Both the position numbers and the translations under genes were made by a program. Below the pieces are notes generated by a model. It was not told where the DNA came from, searched no databases, and saw only the letters and a list, made by a program, of their open reading frames with translations. From JAJNBA01 sp035512775 (GTDB lineage Bacteria; Actinomycetota; UBA4738; HRBIN12): 16,162 nucleotides of DNA. Below, one piece after another: positions 1-7,574 of the stretch; position 1 is the first letter of the stretch, and every line of letters begins with the position of its first letter. The stretch is from NCBI GenBank assembly GCA_035512775.1, contig DATKDI010000032.1, forward strand, positions 1 to 16,162. Direction: 5' to 3'.

Positions 1-1
1 G

Positions 2-1036
2 GTGGGTTCGGAACGACCCGTCATCGTCGGCACCAACGATGGCACCCTGGTCGCGATGCTGCTGGCGGCGACGCATCCGGAGCGATGCGGCTCCCTCGTC
101 CTGTTCGCCCCGACGGCGAAGCACGAGCTGGAGGGAGGACCGTCGGTGGAGTCGGTCGAGGATGTGGTCACGCTGATCAACGAAGGCGGCGATGCCAGTG
201 GCATCGAGTGGCTCGCCCCGAGCCGTGAGGGCGACGACGCGTTCGACAAACGGCTCCTGAAACTCCAGCGCAACTCCGTTCGCCGAGGAGCGATGGGCCA
301 CTATTACCGGCAGACGATGCTCGCGGACGTCCAGGATGTGATCCCACGGCTCGCGTGTCCGACGCTGGTCCTGAACCGGAGCGACAACCGGGTCGTGCCG
401 ATGGAGCACAGCAAGGACGTCGCGGCGCGGATCGAAGGCGCGAAGTTGGTCGAGCTCCCGGGTGAGGACCACCTGATGTTCTCCCAGGGCATCGATCGCA
501 TCGCCGACGAGATCGAGGAGTTCCTCACCGGGACGCGAACCGGCAAGGATCCCGATCGTCTGCTCACAACGTTGCTGTTCACCGACATCGTCGATTCGAC
601 GATGCGAGCCGCGGAGTGGGGTGACCGACGCTGGCGCGATCTGCTCGACCAGCATCACACGCTGGTGCGCGCGCAACTCGAACGCTACGGTGGCCGCGAG
701 GTCTCAACGACGGGGGACGGCTTCTTCGCGTCGTTCGCCTCACCGACGCAGGCGGTGCGCTGCGCCCTCGACGTGACGGAGGCCGTCGAGCCGCTCGGCG
801 TGCAGATCCGCGCGGGCGTCCACACCGGCGAGGTCGAAGTCCGGGGCGACGACCTCGGCGGCCTGGCCGTCCACATCGCGTCACGGGTCAGCTCGGCCGC
901 GGGAGCCGGTGAGGTCCTGGTCTCGAGCACGGTGAAGGATCTGCTGGCGGGAGCGACCGTGACCTTCGACGATCGAGGCGAGCACGAGCTGAAGGGCGTC
1001 CCGGGAAGCTGGCGGCTCTTCCGCGCCGCACCCTGA
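2..1036 (+). CDS. Alpha/beta-hydrolase-like domain fused to class III adenylate/guanylate cyclase (5' partial)
   Basis: The frame is open from the window edge and lacks the first part of a hydrolase fold, so the true start lies upstream. Visible residues 1-175 are the C-terminal part of an alpha/beta hydrolase: a nucleophile elbow GTNDG (10-14), a late-strand acid (RSDNRVVP, D128) and a final His (GEDHLMF, H157). The elbow has Asn12 where a catalytic Ser is expected, so this half may bind a ligand rather than hydrolyse one. Residues 185-340 are a class III cyclase domain with the two metal Asp residues in FTDIVDST (D195) and TTGDGFF (D239), and a catalytic-type Arg in HIASRVSS (R295). The layout matches the known Mycobacterium tuberculosis Rv1900c type. 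No transmembrane segment is seen, so it is probably cytosolic and makes cAMP or cGMP from ATP or GTP. The next cyclase gene follows 87 bp downstream. Confidence 0.88.
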   Translation: MGSERPVIVGTNDGTLVAMLLAATHPERCGSLVLFAPTAKHELEGGPSVESVEDVVTLINEGGDASGIEWLAPSREGDDAFDKRLLKLQRNSVRRGAMGHYYRQTMLADVQDVIPRLACPTLVLNRSDNRVVPMEHSKDVAARIEGAKLVELPGEDHLMFSQGIDRIADEIEEFLTGTRTGKDPDRLLTTLLFTDIVDSTMRAAEWGDRRWRDLLDQHHTLVRAQLERYGGREVSTTGDGFFASFASPTQAVRCALDVTEAVEPLGVQIRAGVHTGEVEVRGDDLGGLAVHIASRVSSAAGAGEVLVSSTVKDLLAGATVTFDDRGEHELKGVPGSWRLFRAAP

Positions 1037-1111
1037 GCCGGGCACAGGGCCGCTCCCGACCTTTGGAGAGACATGTCGGTGCTCGGACTCGTGCCGAAAG
1101 GCGAACCGGCC

Positions 1112-1117
1112 TAGGCT
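1112..1117 (+). promoter_or_regulatory. Putative -10 box for a leaderless cyclase mRNA
   Basis: TAGGCT ends 6 nt before the GTG at 1124, so transcription starting about 7 nt downstream would begin at the start codon itself. No purine-rich ribosome binding site precedes the GTG. No convincing -35 is seen. The same arrangement recurs elsewhere in the window, which raises confidence. Confidence 0.5.
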
Positions 1118-1123
1118 CCAGGT

Positions 1124-4100
1124 GTGGTCGATCGCTCCGGCGGTGAAGTTCGCAAGACCGTCACGGTCCTGTTCTGTGACATCACGGGATCGACGTCGCT
1201 CGGTGAGCAGCTCGATCCGGAGTCGCTCCGCAGTCTGATGTCGCGCTTCTTCGAGGAGATGCAAGTGGTCCTCGAGCGTCACGGCGGCACCGTCGAGAAG
1301 TACATCGGGGACGCGGTGATGGCCGTCTTCGGGATCCCGTCGGTGCATGAGGACGACGCGCTCCGCGCGGTGAGAGCCGCTACCGAGATGCGGGACTCCC
1401 TCGCATCCCTGAACAAGGAGCTCGAACGCGACCGCGGCGTAGCGATCCAGTCGCGGATCGGCGTGAACACCGGCGACGTCGTCGCCGGCGACTCCGCCGC
1501 CCGACAGTCGCTGGTGACGGGGGATGCCGTCAACGTCGCCGCCCGCCTGGAGCAGGCGGCGGGCCCTGGGGAGATCTTGATCGGCTCGCCGACGATGAGC
1601 CTGGTCCGCGACGCCGTTATCGGGGAGCCGGTCGAGCCGCTTACTCTGAAAGGGAAAACGGGGGCGGTCGCCGCGTTCCGACTCGTGGAGGTCGGGCGAG
1701 ACAGTCTCGGCGTCACACGGCGACTCGACACCCCCATGGTCGGACGTGCGCGCGAACTCGACGCGCTCCGCGAAGCCTTCGCTCGGGCAACGGCGGATAG
1801 CTCGTGCGTCCTCGCCACGATCCTGGGAGCGCCCGGCGTCGGGAAGTCGCGACTCGTCGAGGAGTTCCTCGCGGGCCTCCCGGAAGAGTCCACCATCGTG
1901 CGCGGTCAGTGCCTCTCCTACGGTGACGGCATCACGTACTGGCCGGTGGTGGAGATGCTCACCGGGGTCGCCAGCATCCTGGACTCGGACGGCCCCGCGG
2001 AGGTCCGCCCGAAGATCGATGCGCTTCTTCGAGGTGCGGAAGACGCCGCGATCGCCTCGGAACGGCTCGCCGAATTCCTCGGGCTCGCGGGAGCCACGGC
2101 GTCACCGGAGGAGACGAACTGGGCGATCCGCAAGCTCTTCGAGGCCCTTGCCTCGGACAGGCCGCTCATCGCCGCGTTCGAGGATATCCATTGGGCGGAG
2201 CCCGGGCTGCTCGATCTGATCGAGCACGTCGCCGAGTGGACGCGGGATGCGCCGATCCTCCTCGTGTGCCCGGCACGTCCGGAACTGCGGGAGGTCCGCC
2301 CGGGCTGGGGAGGGCAGGCGATGGCAACCACGCTCCTCCTCGAACCACTCTCCCAAAACGAATCCGATCAGCTGATCGCCGGGCTGCTCGGACGGTCGGA
2401 CACACCTTTGACCGTCGCGGCCCGCGTGATGGAGGCGGCCGAGGGCAACCCGCTGTTCGTGGAGCAGATGGTCGCGATGCTGATCGACGATGGCCTGGTC
2501 CGGCCGGAAACGGACGGCTGGGTGGTCACCGGCGACCTGTCGCACCTCACCGTGCCACCCACGATCGCCGGACTCCTCCAGGCGAGGCTCGATCGACTCA
2601 CCCCCGAGGAGCAGCGGGTGATCGAACGCGGCGCCGTCGAAGGCCGCGTCTTCCATTGGGGAAGCGTCACCGATCTGTCGAGCGACCTCGCCCCGGGCGA
2701 CGTCGGCCGACACCTGATGGCGCTGCACCGACGGGACCTGATCGGCCCCGAGCAGGCACTATTCGGTGGAAGCGAGGCGTTCCGGTTCCGCCACGCGCTG
2801 ATCCGCGACGCCGCGTACGAGCGGATCCCCAAGCGCGTCAGGTCCCAGTTGCACGAGGGGCACGCACGCTGGCTCGAACGGATCGCGGCCGAACGCCTCC
2901 CCGAGTTCGAGGAGGTGCTCGCGTACCACCTCGAGCAGGCGGCGGCACTCCGGTCCGAGCTCGGTCCGCTGGACGACCATGGGCGTGAGCTCGCGGGTGA
3001 GGCGGCCGTCCGACTGGCGTCGGGTGGCCGGCGAGCGGTCGCACGAGGCGACCTTCTCGGCGCCAGCAAGCTCTTCGACCGAGCTGTCGCCCTCATGGAT
3101 ACTGACGATCCGGTGCGCATCGATCTCCTCGAACGCCTCGGCACGGCGGCGATCCATGCAGGCGCTCTGGAGAGGGCGAAGTCCGCGTTCGACGAGGCAT
3201 CGGAGACGAGCTCCCGGCAGGGTGACCGAAGGCGGGAGATCCGCGCGCGCCTGGCGCAGCTCTTGCTCCGCTCACAGATGGAGCCTGAAGGCGCCACGGA
3301 GCTGCTCAAGCGAGAGGCGGAGAAGGCGATCCCCGTCCTGGAGGAGCTCGGCGACGACGAGGGTCTCGCACGCGCATGGAGCGCCTTGAGCGAGGTCGGC
3401 CTGATGTGGTGTCGCGCCTCGGACATAGAGACCGCGTCCGAGCGTGCGGCTTTCCACGCCCAACGGGCTGGGGATCGGGCCGCCCTGCCCGACGTGGCCC
3501 TTTCGCGGATGGTCGCGCCGTTCTTGGGGATGGCTCGGCCTGAGGAGGGGATCCAACGATGTGAGGAGATCCGAGCTTGGCTGCCCGAGGATCGGTTCAT
3601 CGGAGCCATGGCCGACATGCTGGAGGGAGGCTGCCTAGGGCAACTCGGCCTGTTCGAGGAGGGGCGGAGGCAACAGCGTCGAGCGCTGGAGGTCGTGCTC
3701 GACCTGGGCCAGAAGCTCTGGGTGGGCCGTGTCTCCATGAACGCCTCCTGGCTCGAGATCCTGGCCGGCGACCTCGAGGCCGCTGAGGGCTTCCTGCGAC
3801 GGGGGATGGAGATGCTCGGATCGATCAGGGAGCTCGGGTCCCGTTCCACGCTGGCCGCCGATCTCGCCCACGTGCTCTACGAGCAGGGTCGCTTCGAGGA
3901 CGCGGCAGAGATGATCGGCGTGTCCGAGAACCTCGGGGCGTCGGACGATCTGGTGAACCAGGTGACGGCACGAGGGATCCGAGCGAAGTTGCTCGCTCGG
4001 GAGGAACGGACCGAGGAGGCGATCGCTGTGGTCGATGAAGCCGTCTCGATGACGAAGGGGATCGACTTCTGGGACACGCTTTCCGGCACGTTCGAGAACC

Positions 4101-4237
4101 TCGCCGAGGTCTACCGGCTCGCCGGACGGCGGGACGACGCGATCGCAGCGCTCGGTCGGGCGCTCGACGTCTGCGAGCGCAAAGGCGCGGTACCCGCGGT
4201 CGAGCGGATCCGCGCGAAGCTCGACGCCGTGGGTTGA
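1124..4237 (+). CDS. Class III adenylate/guanylate cyclase with AAA ATPase and C-terminal TPR-like region
   Basis: A 1037-residue multidomain signalling protein. Residues 11-190 form a class III cyclase domain: FCDITGST gives metal Asp19, EKYIGDAVMAVFG gives Lys59 and metal Asp63, and VNVAARLE gives the catalytic-type Arg141, so it looks catalytically complete. Residues 200-600 form a STAND/AAA-type ATPase with Walker A GAPGVGKS (235-242) and a Walker B-like AFEDIHWAEP (351-360). The remaining 400 or so residues are Ala/Leu/Glu-rich helical repeats that read like TPRs. There is no LuxR-type HTH at the end, which separates it from LAL transcription factors. The family is widespread in high-GC bacteria; substrate and signal are not known. 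The GTG start was chosen because the cyclase core begins about ten residues in and a TAGGCT -10 box lies 6 nt upstream. No membrane segment is visible. Confidence 0.93.
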   Translation: MVDRSGGEVRKTVTVLFCDITGSTSLGEQLDPESLRSLMSRFFEEMQVVLERHGGTVEKYIGDAVMAVFGIPSVHEDDALRAVRAATEMRDSLASLNKELERDRGVAIQSRIGVNTGDVVAGDSAARQSLVTGDAVNVAARLEQAAGPGEILIGSPTMSLVRDAVIGEPVEPLTLKGKTGAVAAFRLVEVGRDSLGVTRRLDTPMVGRARELDALREAFARATADSSCVLATILGAPGVGKSRLVEEFLAGLPEESTIVRGQCLSYGDGITYWPVVEMLTGVASILDSDGPAEVRPKIDALLRGAEDAAIASERLAEFLGLAGATASPEETNWAIRKLFEALASDRPLIAAFEDIHWAEPGLLDLIEHVAEWTRDAPILLVCPARPELREVRPGWGGQAMATTLLLEPLSQNESDQLIAGLLGRSDTPLTVAARVMEAAEGNPLFVEQMVAMLIDDGLVRPETDGWVVTGDLSHLTVPPTIAGLLQARLDRLTPEEQRVIERGAVEGRVFHWGSVTDLSSDLAPGDVGRHLMALHRRDLIGPEQALFGGSEAFRFRHALIRDAAYERIPKRVRSQLHEGHARWLERIAAERLPEFEEVLAYHLEQAAALRSELGPLDDHGRELAGEAAVRLASGGRRAVARGDLLGASKLFDRAVALMDTDDPVRIDLLERLGTAAIHAGALERAKSAFDEASETSSRQGDRRREIRARLAQLLLRSQMEPEGATELLKREAEKAIPVLEELGDDEGLARAWSALSEVGLMWCRASDIETASERAAFHAQRAGDRAALPDVALSRMVAPFLGMARPEEGIQRCEEIRAWLPEDRFIGAMADMLEGGCLGQLGLFEEGRRQQRRALEVVLDLGQKLWVGRVSMNASWLEILAGDLEAAEGFLRRGMEMLGSIRELGSRSTLAADLAHVLYEQGRFEDAAEMIGVSENLGASDDLVNQVTARGIRAKLLAREERTEEAIAVVDEAVSMTKGIDFWDTLSGTFENLAEVYRLAGRRDDAIAALGRALDVCERKGAVPAVERIRAKLDAVG

Positions 4238-4274
4238 CCACCGTCATCCCGGTGCACCATCCTTGTTCACGGTC

Positions 4275-4280
4275 GGAGGG
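4275..4280 (+). promoter_or_regulatory. Ribosome binding site that decides the FAD oxidoreductase start
   Basis: GGAGGG lies 9 nt before the TTG at 4290. An in-frame TTG at 4263 would be 9 codons longer, but it has no such site upstream and would place this GGAGGG inside the coding region. The 4290 start is therefore preferred. Confidence 0.65.
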
Positions 4281-4289
4281 TCGGGAACC

Positions 4290-5651
4290 TTGTCACAGAT
4301 CGCGTTGAAGGGGTTCGACGGCGATCTCCTCGAGCCCGGGGATCCGGGATACGACGACGCCAGACGGCTCTGGAACGTGATGATCGACAAGCGGCCGGCG
4401 TTCGTCGCACGGTGTCGGTCAGCGAAGGATGTGGTGGCCGTTCTCGAACGCGCCCGGGCCGAGGACATCGAGGTCGCCGTCCGCGGGGGCGGCCACAGCA
4501 TCTCGGGCCTCTCGTCGACCGACGGCGGGATCATGATCGACCTGCAGCCGATGAACGGCGTCGAGGTCGACCCGGAGCGCCGACGAGCGCGTGTCGGCGG
4601 CGGCGCTCTCCTCCGGGATCTCGACCGCGCCACCCATGCACACGGGCTCGCGACGACCGGTGGGATGGTGAACCACACAGGCGTCGGCGGCCTGACCCTC
4701 GGCGGCGGCTACGGGTGGCTGGCCAGGCTGCACGGTCTGGCGTGCGACAACCTCGTCTCCGCAGAGGTCGTCACGGCGAGCGGCGACGTCGTACGAGCGT
4801 CCGACGACGAGAACACGGACCTCTTCTGGGGGATCCGAGGGGGCGGCGGCAACTTCGGCGTCGTGACGGAGTTCGAGTTCCGATCGCACCAGATCGGACC
4901 GGTGCTTTCCGTGGAACGTCGATACGAGCCCCAGGATGCCGTCGCCGTCCTGCGCGTGTTCCGTGATCTCCTGGCGGTGGCGCCCCGAGAGCTCTGCGGA
5001 CTCGCCGACATGGCGGCGGGCCGAGATGGCGGGGAGCTCGCGAGCGGCTCGGCAGGGACCCGTGAGCTGATCACGTGGCTCGTCTACGTCGGCGCGGATC
5101 TCGAGGAGGGTGAGCGGCTCGCCGCTCCACTCGCTCGGGTGGCGCGGCCGATCGCCGAGTCGGCCCGGGTGATGACCTACCCGGACGTGCAATCCGTCAC
5201 CAGCGACGCTTCTGGTGTGAGGAGGCGTCACTATTGGAAGGGATCGCTGGTGTGGGACCTCTCGGACGCCTTCCTGGACACCTTCGTCGAACGAGGGCTC
5301 GTCGGCGACGGTGCATGCGGGCTCGAGATCTTCTCGCTCGGGGGAGCGATCTCGGATGTGGGCGACGACGACACCGCCTACCCCAGCCGGGGTGCCGTCT
5401 TCGACTCCCTCTCAGCGGCCACGTGGGAGGACCCGCGCGACGACGACAGCAACATCTCGACCACCCGGGCGAACTGGGAAGCACTCCGTGAGTTCGTGCG
5501 AGGCGGCGTCTACGTGAACGACCTCGGGGCCGATGCCCAGGATCGCGTCCGGGAAGTCTACGGCTCGAAGTTCGAGCGACTCGTTGCCTTGAAGCAGCGC
5601 TGGGATCCGGACAACACGTTCCATCTGAACGCGAACATCCGCCCGACATAG
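4290..5651 (+). CDS. FAD-binding oxidoreductase, berberine bridge enzyme type
   Basis: A flavoprotein oxidase or dehydrogenase of about 453 residues, with an N-terminal PCMH-type FAD domain and a C-terminal BBE segment. Numbered from the TTG at 4290, the FAD-binding loop is RGGGHSISG with His69, the residue that carries the 8-alpha-histidyl bond to FAD in this family. A glycine-rich stretch (GVGGLTLGGGYGWL) and GIRGGGGNFGVVTEFEF follow. The C-terminus has the BBE signature (VYGSKFERLVALKQRWDPDN, then FHLNANIRP). The second FAD-linking Cys of bicovalent members is absent: the equivalent stretch reads GGMVNHTGVGG, so FAD is probably attached once. The substrate cannot be predicted; relatives oxidise sugars, alkaloids and antibiotic intermediates. 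No signal peptide. The start at 4263 is the alternative. The TetR gene converges on it 152 bp downstream. Confidence 0.9.
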   Translation: MSQIALKGFDGDLLEPGDPGYDDARRLWNVMIDKRPAFVARCRSAKDVVAVLERARAEDIEVAVRGGGHSISGLSSTDGGIMIDLQPMNGVEVDPERRRARVGGGALLRDLDRATHAHGLATTGGMVNHTGVGGLTLGGGYGWLARLHGLACDNLVSAEVVTASGDVVRASDDENTDLFWGIRGGGGNFGVVTEFEFRSHQIGPVLSVERRYEPQDAVAVLRVFRDLLAVAPRELCGLADMAAGRDGGELASGSAGTRELITWLVYVGADLEEGERLAAPLARVARPIAESARVMTYPDVQSVTSDASGVRRRHYWKGSLVWDLSDAFLDTFVERGLVGDGACGLEIFSLGGAISDVGDDDTAYPSRGAVFDSLSAATWEDPRDDDSNISTTRANWEALREFVRGGVYVNDLGADAQDRVREVYGSKFERLVALKQRWDPDNTFHLNANIRPT

Positions 5652-5666
5652 GACGCTTCGTCTCGC

Positions 5667-5734
5667 GGCCGTGGCGGCCTCGGCTTCGGCTGATGTCGCC
5701 GCCTGAACCGGAGGTGGCGGGTGGATGGACCTCC
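5667..5734. terminator. Weak hairpins between convergent genes
   Basis: The 152-bp gap between the oxidoreductase stop and the TetR stop contains a 5-bp stem GGCCG-TGG-CGGCC (5667-5679) and a 6-bp stem GGAGGT / ACCTCC with a 13-nt loop (5710-5734). Neither is followed by a T tract. They could act as a shared terminator but are weak and could occur by chance at this GC content. Confidence 0.25.
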
Positions 5735-5803
5735 ACCGACCGAAGCGGAGGCGAATGCCGGAAACGCCTCGGCGGGAGGGTGTCGCAGCTCGTTCTCGCC
5801 GAC

Positions 5804-6427
5804 TCAGCGGCCCCGGACGAAGGTCGCGAAGAGGAGCCTCGTCACGTTCTCCGCGTAACGCTCGGGGCTCCAGCCGAGTCCGCGGGTGAGCTCGCGCCAC
5901 GGTCCCTGCATCGTGACGGTGTAGAAGAGGTCACTCGCATCCTCGACCGTCCAGCCGTCGGCGAGCTGCCCCTCGTCGGCGATCCGTTGCACGATCATCC
6001 GATGCACGCGACGGCTGGCCTCCATCCGGTCACGCCAAGCCGCGCCGAGCGCCTCGTCCCGGTACTGCGCCGCCTCGAGGACCTCGGCGACCGGGTCGAT
6101 CTGCGCCGAGTACGTGCTGTGGAGATCGACCGTACGGCGGAGCATCTCGACCCCGGTCGGTGCGGCGAGCACGTGAGCCAGCAGCTGCTCGAAACCGAGC
6201 GCCTCCGGCATGAACCGGACGAGCGCCAGCAGCAGCCCCGCGCGGTCGCCGAAGTGGAGGTACACCGCCTGCCGCGATACCTCCGCCCGATCGGCGACAT
6301 CCGTGAGCGTCATCGCCGGACCCCGCTCGACGATCTCCTCCCAGGCGGCCCGCAGGATGCGTTCGCGGGTGCCGGGATCGCCGGGGCGGTCGATGGTTCC
6401 GGCGCGTTCAGGACCCCCACTTGACAT
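5804..6427 (-). CDS. TetR/AcrR-family transcriptional repressor
   Basis: A 207-residue protein of usual TetR length. After a 20-residue polar tail, helix 1 begins at TRERILRAAWEEI (20-32). The helix-turn-helix spans about residues 39-60 (MTLTDVADRAEVSRQAVYLH then FGDR), with the typical YLHF recognition-helix end. The rest is an all-helical ligand-binding and dimer domain with no family-specific signature I recognise. It is divergent from a flavin monooxygenase gene, 32 bp apart, and two palindromes of one sequence lie at both gene starts (6420-6436 and 6454-6470). The most likely role is ligand-released repression of itself and of the monooxygenase. The ATG at 6427 has no ribosome binding site; TAGGTT lies 6 nt upstream, consistent with a leaderless mRNA. 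The ligand is unknown, perhaps a substrate of the monooxygenase. Confidence 0.92.
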   Translation of the reverse strand: MSSGGPERAGTIDRPGDPGTRERILRAAWEEIVERGPAMTLTDVADRAEVSRQAVYLHFGDRAGLLLALVRFMPEALGFEQLLAHVLAAPTGVEMLRRTVDLHSTYSAQIDPVAEVLEAAQYRDEALGAAWRDRMEASRRVHRMIVQRIADEGQLADGWTVEDASDLFYTVTMQGPWRELTRGLGWSPERYAENVTRLLFATFVRGR

Positions 6428-6436
6428 GCTGTAAAC
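6420..6436. promoter_or_regulatory. Putative TetR operator O1 (imperfect palindrome)
   Basis: CTTGAC-ATGCT-GTAAAC is a degraded copy of the perfect palindrome at 6454-6470, matching it at 13 of 17 positions. It covers the TetR start codon (6425-6427) and the TTGACA -35 of the monooxygenase promoter (6421-6426), so a bound repressor would block both genes. Confidence 0.6.
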
Positions 6437-6450
6437 CTAGCAGGTAGGCT
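6421..6450 (+). promoter_or_regulatory. Promoter of the flavin monooxygenase
   Basis: TTGACA (6421-6426), an 18-nt spacer, and TAGGCT (6445-6450) form a good sigma-70-type promoter. A start 7-10 nt downstream falls at 6457-6460, at or just before the GTG start codon, so the mRNA is probably leaderless. The -35 lies within operator O1 and the transcription start within O2. Confidence 0.6.
6434..6439 (-). promoter_or_regulatory. Putative -10 box of the TetR gene
   Basis: Read on the minus strand, TAGGTT lies 6 nt before the ATG at 6427. It sits back to back with the monooxygenase -10 (6445-6450), only 5 bp apart, so polymerase probably cannot occupy both. A TTGACA on this strand (6469-6464) is 24 nt away, too far for a normal -35. 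Confidence 0.45.
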
Positions 6451-6453
6451 CCG

Positions 6454-6470
6454 CTTGACGTGCTGTCAAG
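6454..6470. promoter_or_regulatory. Putative TetR operator O2 (perfect palindrome)
   Basis: CTTGAC-GTGCT-GTCAAG is a perfect 6-bp inverted repeat around a 5-bp centre. It covers the GTG start codon (6460) and the predicted transcription start of the monooxygenase. Its centre is 34 bp from the centre of O1. Length and symmetry suit a TetR dimer. Confidence 0.68.
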
Positions 6471-7572
6471 CGACGATCGCCGAGGCGCCAGACACGCGGA
6501 CGACGTCGCGACGGTCGTGATCGGCGGCGGCCAGGCCGGACTCTCGGCGGGCTACCACCTGAAGCGGCGCGGCCTTCCGTTCGTGATCCTCGACGCGAGC
6601 CAACGGATCGGGGACGCCTGGCGGCAGCGGTGGGATTCCCTTCGGCTCTTCACCCCGGCGTGGGCGAACGGCCTTCCCGGCATGCCCTTTCCGGCCCCTC
6701 GTCGCTCCTACCCCACGAAGGATGAGGTCGCCGACTACCTCGAGGCGTACGCCGCCCGGTTCGAGCTCCCCGTGCTGACGGACACACGTATCGAACGCGT
6801 GTCGCGTCGGGACGGCCGGTTCCTCGTCGAGACGGCCGACCGGCGTTTCGGCGCGGACGACGTCGTCGTCGCGATGTCGGGCTACCGGTCGGTGCGTATC
6901 CCATCGTTCGCCGACGAGCTCGATCCCGGGATCGTCCAGCTGAGCTCGTCCGAGTACCGGAACCCGGGCCAGCTCCCCGACGGCCCCGTGCTGGTCGTGG
7001 GCGCGCACGACACCGGTACGGAGATCGCACTCGAGAACGCGGAGACAAGGAGAACGTGGCTCTCCGGCCGGGATCCGGGCCAGGTCCCGTTCCGCATCGA
7101 TCGGCCGTTCGGACGGCAGGTCGGCGTCCCGGCCGTGATGTTCATGTTCCACCGGGTGATGAACGTCCGGAACCCGCTCGGACGGAAGGTCCGGGAGAAC
7201 CTCCACAGGAAGGCCGGTCCCGTCGTCCGGATCAAGCGGAAGGATCTCGCGGCGGCCGGCGTCGAGCGCGTACCGAGGGTGGTCGGGGCCCTCGACGGAC
7301 TTCCCGCCCTCGAGGACGGACGCGTCCTCGAGCCCGCAAGCCTGATCTGGTGCACGGGTTTCGCCCCCGACTTCTCGTGGATCGACCTCCCGGTCTTCTC
7401 CGATGGCTCACTCGAGCCGACTCACGAGCGAGGCATCCTTCCGAGCGAGCCGGGCCTCTACTTCGTCGGGCTGTCCTTCCTGTCGGCCGCCTCGTCGGCG
7501 CTGCTGCTCGGCGTCGGGCGAGACGCTGATCGCATCGCAGGAGCGATCCAAGCCAACCGCCGCGCTTCTTGA
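6460..7572 (+). CDS. Flavin-dependent monooxygenase (CzcO-like, NAD(P)/FAD)
   Basis: A 370-residue two-dinucleotide-domain flavoprotein. The FAD-binding Rossmann motif VVIGGGQAGLSAGYHL (19-34) is followed by DASQRIGDAWRQRWDSLRLF and SYPTKDEVADYLEAYA, both typical of CzcO-like or YUCCA-like single-component monooxygenases. A second nucleotide-binding motif, VLVVGAHDTGTEIA (177-190), is the probable NADPH site. Near the C-terminus, LIWCTGFAPDFSWID matches the conserved ATGF-like stretch of the family. The enzyme likely uses NADPH and O2 to oxygenate a small lipophilic substrate; the substrate is unknown. The GTG at 6460 is the only start that leaves a normal lead-in of about 17 residues before the FAD motif. 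It has no ribosome binding site and lies inside operator O2. The gene is divergent from TetR, its probable repressor, and its stop is 2 nt from the stop of the convergent phosphatase gene. Confidence 0.9.
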   Translation: MLSSDDRRGARHADDVATVVIGGGQAGLSAGYHLKRRGLPFVILDASQRIGDAWRQRWDSLRLFTPAWANGLPGMPFPAPRRSYPTKDEVADYLEAYAARFELPVLTDTRIERVSRRDGRFLVETADRRFGADDVVVAMSGYRSVRIPSFADELDPGIVQLSSSEYRNPGQLPDGPVLVVGAHDTGTEIALENAETRRTWLSGRDPGQVPFRIDRPFGRQVGVPAVMFMFHRVMNVRNPLGRKVRENLHRKAGPVVRIKRKDLAAAGVERVPRVVGALDGLPALEDGRVLEPASLIWCTGFAPDFSWIDLPVFSDGSLEPTHERGILPSEPGLYFVGLSFLSAASSALLLGVGRDADRIAGAIQANRRAS

Positions 7573-7574
7573 GT

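Noticed and set aside
2368..3849. A 493-codon open frame on the minus strand
   Set aside because: It is the Ser/Arg-rich shadow of the AAA/TPR part of the cyclase gene.
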